Positions 61,526 through 64,000 of a stretch of 64,000 nt of DNA are shown here, one piece after another; the first letter of the stretch is position 1; each line of letters begins with the position of its first letter. Position numbers and translations under genes: made by a program. This DNA comes from Klebsiella sp. BIGb0138 (GTDB taxonomy: Bacteria > Pseudomonadota > Gammaproteobacteria > Enterobacterales > Enterobacteriaceae): contig NZ_SMCV01000002.1 of assembly GCF_004342285.1 (NCBI RefSeq), positions 186,001 through 250,000 of the forward strand, in the 5' to 3' direction. Below the pieces are notes generated by a model. It was not told the origin of the DNA, did not search any database, and was given only the letters and a program-made list of their open reading frames with translations.

Positions 61526-62086
61526 ATGAAAAAGATGTTTATCGTGGCCGCGCTGATCGTCAGCGGCCTGTTGAGCGGCTGTAACCAGCTAACGCAATAT
61601 TCCGTTAGCGAGCAGGAAATTAACCAGGCGCTGCAGAAACGTAACCACTTCGCCAAGGACATCGGCCTGCCGGGCGTAGCGGATGCACATATTGAGTTAC
61701 ACAATCTGACCAGCGCTATTGGCCGGGAAGAGCCGAACAAGGTGACGCTGAGCGGCATCGCCAATCTGGATCTGAACTCGTTATTCGGCAACCAGAAGGC
61801 CACCATTGATCTGAAGCTCAAGGCGCTGCCGGTGTTTAATAAAGAGAAAGGCGCCATCTTCCTGCAGGAGATGGAAGTGGTCGATGCGAAAGTGGCGCCT
61901 GAAAAGCTGCAGTCCGTCGTGCAGACGCTGATCCCGTATCTGAATCAGTCCCTGCGCAGCTACTTCAACCAGCAGCCGGCCTACGTGCTGCGTGAAGATG
62001 CCAGCACCGGCGAGGCGCTGGCGAAAAAATATGCGAAAGGTATTGAGGTGAAACCGGGAGAAATCATTATCCCGTTCACCAATTAA
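61526..62086 (+). CDS. yceB: Lipoprotein YceB
   Basis: YceB is a DUF1439 lipoprotein of unknown function. The 186 residues have a lipoprotein signal with lipobox LLSGC (Cys about 19) and the conserved NQLTQYSVSEQEINQAL, RNHFAKDIGLPGVADAHI and FNQQPAYVLRED stretches. AAGGAA lies before the ATG. It is followed by a strong terminator, then by the pyrC leader. Confidence 0.93.
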   Translation: MKKMFIVAALIVSGLLSGCNQLTQYSVSEQEINQALQKRNHFAKDIGLPGVADAHIELHNLTSAIGREEPNKVTLSGIANLDLNSLFGNQKATIDLKLKALPVFNKEKGAIFLQEMEVVDAKVAPEKLQSVVQTLIPYLNQSLRSYFNQQPAYVLREDASTGEALAKKYAKGIEVKPGEIIIPFTN

Positions 62087-62091
62087 GAGCC

Positions 62092-62117
62092 CGGGCGCTG
62101 CGGCGCCCGTTTTTTTA
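62092..62117 (+). terminator. yceB terminator
   Basis: CGGGCGC / GCGCCCG pair around TGCG, followed by eight Ts, 5 bases after the yceB stop. Confidence 0.92.
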
Positions 62118-62132
62118 CGGAAGTTGATGCAA

Positions 62133-62208
62133 AGGAAAACGTTTACGCTTATCCTTAGTGCCCGGCAAAAACAGCCCTGATGACTGACCCTATTAGCCGG
62201 AGCCTTCC
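62133..62208 (+). promoter_or_regulatory. pyrC promoter and leader with PurR box
   Basis: AGGAAAACGTTTACGC (62133-62148) is, on the other strand, a good PurR operator. TATCCTTAG (62150) is the likely -10 with the start region TGCCCGGC. In E. coli the pyrimidine supply selects the pyrC start base, and transcripts begun at C form a hairpin that hides the ribosome-binding site; the same pyrimidine-rich start and GGC...GCC leader are present here. Confidence 0.7.
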
Positions 62209-63255
62209 ATGACAGCACAATCCCAGGTATTGAAAATCCGCCGCCCTGACGACTGGCATATCCATCTGCGCGATGACGAGATGCTGAAAACCGTCGTCCC
62301 TTACACCAGTGAGTTCTATGGCCGGGCGATCGTGATGCCGAATCTGGTGCCACCTGTCACCACCGTTGACGCCGCCATCGCCTATCGCCAGCGTATCCTC
62401 GATGCCGTCCCCGCCGGGCATGACTTTACCCCGCTGATGACCTGCTACCTGACCGATACGCTCGATCCCGCGGAGCTGGAACGTGGATTCCAGGCCGGCG
62501 TATTCACGGCAGCAAAACTCTATCCCGCCAATGCCACCACCAACTCCAGCCACGGTGTCACCAGCGTTGATACCATTATGCCGGTGCTTGAGCGGATGGA
62601 AAAACTGGGGATGCCGCTGCTGGTTCACGGCGAAGTGACCCATGCGGATATCGATATCTTCGACCGCGAAGCGCGCTTTATTGAAACGGTGATGGAACCC
62701 CTGCGTCAGCGTTTACCGGGTCTGAAGGTGGTGTTTGAACATATCACTACCAAAGATGCCGCCGAGTACGTCCGTGACGGCAATGAGCTGCTGGCCGCGA
62801 CCATTACCCCGCAGCACCTGATGTTCAACCGCAACCACATGCTGGTTGGCGGCGTACGTCCGCATCTCTATTGCCTGCCGATTCTGAAACGTAATATCCA
62901 CCAGCAGGCGCTGCGTGAGCTGGTCGCCAGCGGCTTTACCCGCGCATTCCTTGGCACCGACTCCGCGCCGCACGCCCGTCATCGTAAAGAAGCCAGCTGC
63001 GGATGCGCCGGTTGCTTTAACGCCCCAACCGCGCTGGGCAGCTACGCCACGGTGTTTGAAGAGATGAATGCCCTGCAGCACTTCGAAGCATTCTGTTCGC
63101 TGAATGGCCCGCGCTTCTACGGCCTGCCGGTTAATGAGACCTTCGTTGAGCTGGTGCGGGAAGAGAGTACCGTGGCTGACAGCATCGCGCTGCCGGACGA
63201 TACTCTGGTGCCGTTCCTCGCCGGCGAAACCCTGCGCTGGACCATGAAAAAATAA
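62209..63255 (+). CDS. pyrC: Dihydroorotase
   Basis: PyrC closes N-carbamoyl-aspartate to dihydroorotate in pyrimidine synthesis. The 348 residues are a class II dihydroorotase with the di-zinc ligands H17 and H19 (DDWHIHLRD), the carboxylated lysine K103 ([16 protein letters not shown]), further histidines in LLVHGE and FEHIT, and the catalytic aspartate in LGTDSAPH. Length equals E. coli PyrC. It is preceded by its own regulated leader and followed by dinI. Confidence 0.97.
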   Translation: MTAQSQVLKIRRPDDWHIHLRDDEMLKTVVPYTSEFYGRAIVMPNLVPPVTTVDAAIAYRQRILDAVPAGHDFTPLMTCYLTDTLDPAELERGFQAGVFTAAKLYPANATTNSSHGVTSVDTIMPVLERMEKLGMPLLVHGEVTHADIDIFDREARFIETVMEPLRQRLPGLKVVFEHITTKDAAEYVRDGNELLAATITPQHLMFNRNHMLVGGVRPHLYCLPILKRNIHQQALRELVASGFTRAFLGTDSAPHARHRKEASCGCAGCFNAPTALGSYATVFEEMNALQHFEAFCSLNGPRFYGLPVNETFVELVREESTVADSIALPDDTLVPFLAGETLRWTMKK

Positions 63256-63290
63256 AAGCGTTGCCCCCTGTTGTAAACAGAGATTTGATA

Positions 63291-63306
63291 CTGTATAAAT
63301 AACCAG
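63291..63306 (+). promoter_or_regulatory. LexA box of dinI
   Basis: CTGTATAAATAACCAG has the SOS-box form CTGT-N8-(A/C)CAG, 21 bases before the dinI start. It shows SOS induction, as in E. coli. Confidence 0.9.
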
Positions 63307-63327
63307 TATACTACACAGGGGGCCATC

Positions 63328-63579
63328 ATGCGCATCGAAGTGTCTATCGCCAAATCCACAGCTTTACCCAGCGGCGCGTTAGAAGCGCTAAACACCGAAC
63401 TCTCGCGGCGTATTGAACAACAGTTCCCGGCTAACCCAAGCCAGGTCACGGTGCGCTTTGCCAGCAGTAACAATTTGTCCGTCATTGGCGGCCTGAAAGA
63501 AGATAAAGACCGGATAAGCGAAATCCTGCAGGAAACCTGGGAAAGCGCTGATGACTGGTTTATCCATGACGTATCCTGA
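63328..63579 (+). CDS. dinI: SOS modulator DinI
   Basis: DinI binds RecA filaments; it stabilises them at normal levels and limits UmuD processing and the SOS response at high levels. The 83 residues begin MRIEVSIAKSTALPSGALEAL and end in the acidic C-terminal helix (EILQETWESADDWFI) that mimics DNA on RecA. A LexA box lies directly upstream. It is two residues longer than E. coli DinI. Confidence 0.95.
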   Translation: MRIEVSIAKSTALPSGALEALNTELSRRIEQQFPANPSQVTVRFASSNNLSVIGGLKEDKDRISEILQETWESADDWFIHDVS

Positions 63580-63722
63580 CTCTTGCGGCCAGCCTGACAG
63601 CGCCCGCGCAGTTTTCACGCTGAGGTGACAGAAGTCAGCCGGGTGATTCTGCCAGGCGTGCAGGCCGTCGCAAGAGCGTCAGATACAGCAAATTCAATTT
63701 GCTCCCTCATTGTGCTTTTTTT

Positions 63723-63744
63723 GCCGGGTCGCCCCGGCTTTTTT
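63723..63744 (+). terminator. Terminator downstream of dinI
   Basis: GCCGGG / CCCGGC pair around TCGC, followed by TTTTTT. A T tract also precedes it. It lies 144 bases after dinI and isolates bssS from dinI. Confidence 0.88.
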
Positions 63745-63870
63745 ATCCCTACCGCAGACTCAGACTTTTCTTTATTCTTCTGATTATTTCCTTAAAAAAT
63801 AATGCCCCGCGGGACTAAATTTGCGCAAAAAAGCATCAGCCAGGGGAAGATCTGCCCCGCTGGATTTAAT

Positions 63871-63939
63871 TTCTCGAGTTTATTCTTAACTCCTGATATA
63901 ATTAACTTGCTTCAAAAAATATGCATTAAACCTCGAGAA
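63871..63939 (+). promoter_or_regulatory. bssS promoter flanked by an inverted repeat
   Basis: TGATATAAT (63894-63902) is a perfect extended -10 element 72 bases before bssS. It lies inside an inverted repeat with arms TTCTCGAGTTTA (63871-63882) and TAAACCTCGAGAA (63927-63939), one base different in length. The remaining part of the 394-base gap after dinI shows only the terminator. Confidence 0.5.
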
Positions 63940-63973
63940 TTGTTGTCTTTTAACATATGAATAAGGGGTTATG

Positions 63974-64000
63974 ATGGAAAAGAATAATGAAGTCATCCAG
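63974..64000 (+). CDS. bssS: Biofilm regulator BssS, first nine codons
   Basis: Only MEKNNEVIQ is visible before the window ends, which is the N-terminus of BssS (YceP), a small protein affecting biofilm and signalling in E. coli. It follows dinI, as in E. coli. Another ATG directly before it (63971) is also possible; AAGGGG lies just upstream. Confidence 0.8.

Overview
The window is a piece of enterobacterial chromosome, most likely Klebsiella (K. pneumoniae complex or a close relative). The evidence is the gene order (purB-phoPQ through rne to pyrC-dinI), proteins that resemble their E. coli counterparts almost residue for residue, the absence of the flagellar operon from its usual place between rne and murJ, and an iutA-like receptor sitting alone on the chromosome. 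These assignments come from recognising proteins and motifs; no database search was possible. No prophage, insertion sequence, CRISPR array, rRNA or tRNA gene was seen. Both ends cut genes: purB on the left and bssS on the right.

Layout. 1-4.8 kb: the end of purB, the Mg2+ sensor phoPQ and the ribosomal oxygenase roxA. 4.8-12.9 kb: a REP pair, pepT, the spermidine importer potABCD, a broken acyl-CoA ligase, and the nagK-cobB pair. 12.9-20 kb: the lipoprotein release genes lolCDE and the repair coupling factor mfd. 20-25.2 kb: ldtC, a gene-free stretch full of hairpins, the stress gene bhsA with its repressor gene comR, and the orphan Fur-type iutA homologue. 25.2-34 kb: ycfJ, ndh, a six-gene run hinT-ycfL-lpoB-thiK-nagZ-ycfP, and fhuE. 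34-48.7 kb: ptsG with its Mlc/CRP/SgrS control sites, then the long leftward cluster yceD-rpmF-plsX-fabHDG-acpP-fabF-pabC-mltG-tmk-holB-ycfH, then yceF and an extra MFS transporter. 48.7-64 kb: rluC and rne with a long leader, a LysR/MFS pair where flagellar genes stand in E. coli, murJ-mviM-yceH-rimJ, mdtH, yceB, pyrC, dinI and the start of bssS.

How the genes work together. Much of the window serves the cell envelope and its precursors: fatty acid and phospholipid start-up (plsX, fab genes, acpP), peptidoglycan (murJ, mltG, ldtC, lpoB, nagZ, nagK), lipoprotein sorting (lolCDE) and envelope sensing (phoPQ, bhsA). Two outer-membrane receptors take up iron from siderophores that the neighbouring genes do not make.

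The most unusual signals are non-coding. Downstream of bhsA are two hairpin modules with the same 8-base loop and the same downstream box but different stems. Two ERIC elements lie in tandem inside the rne leader, and a third separates rpmF from plsX. Other points of interest are an internally deleted acyl-CoA ligase, a less acidic PhoQ sensor patch, and a valine/proline/glutamate repeat in the tail of RNase E.
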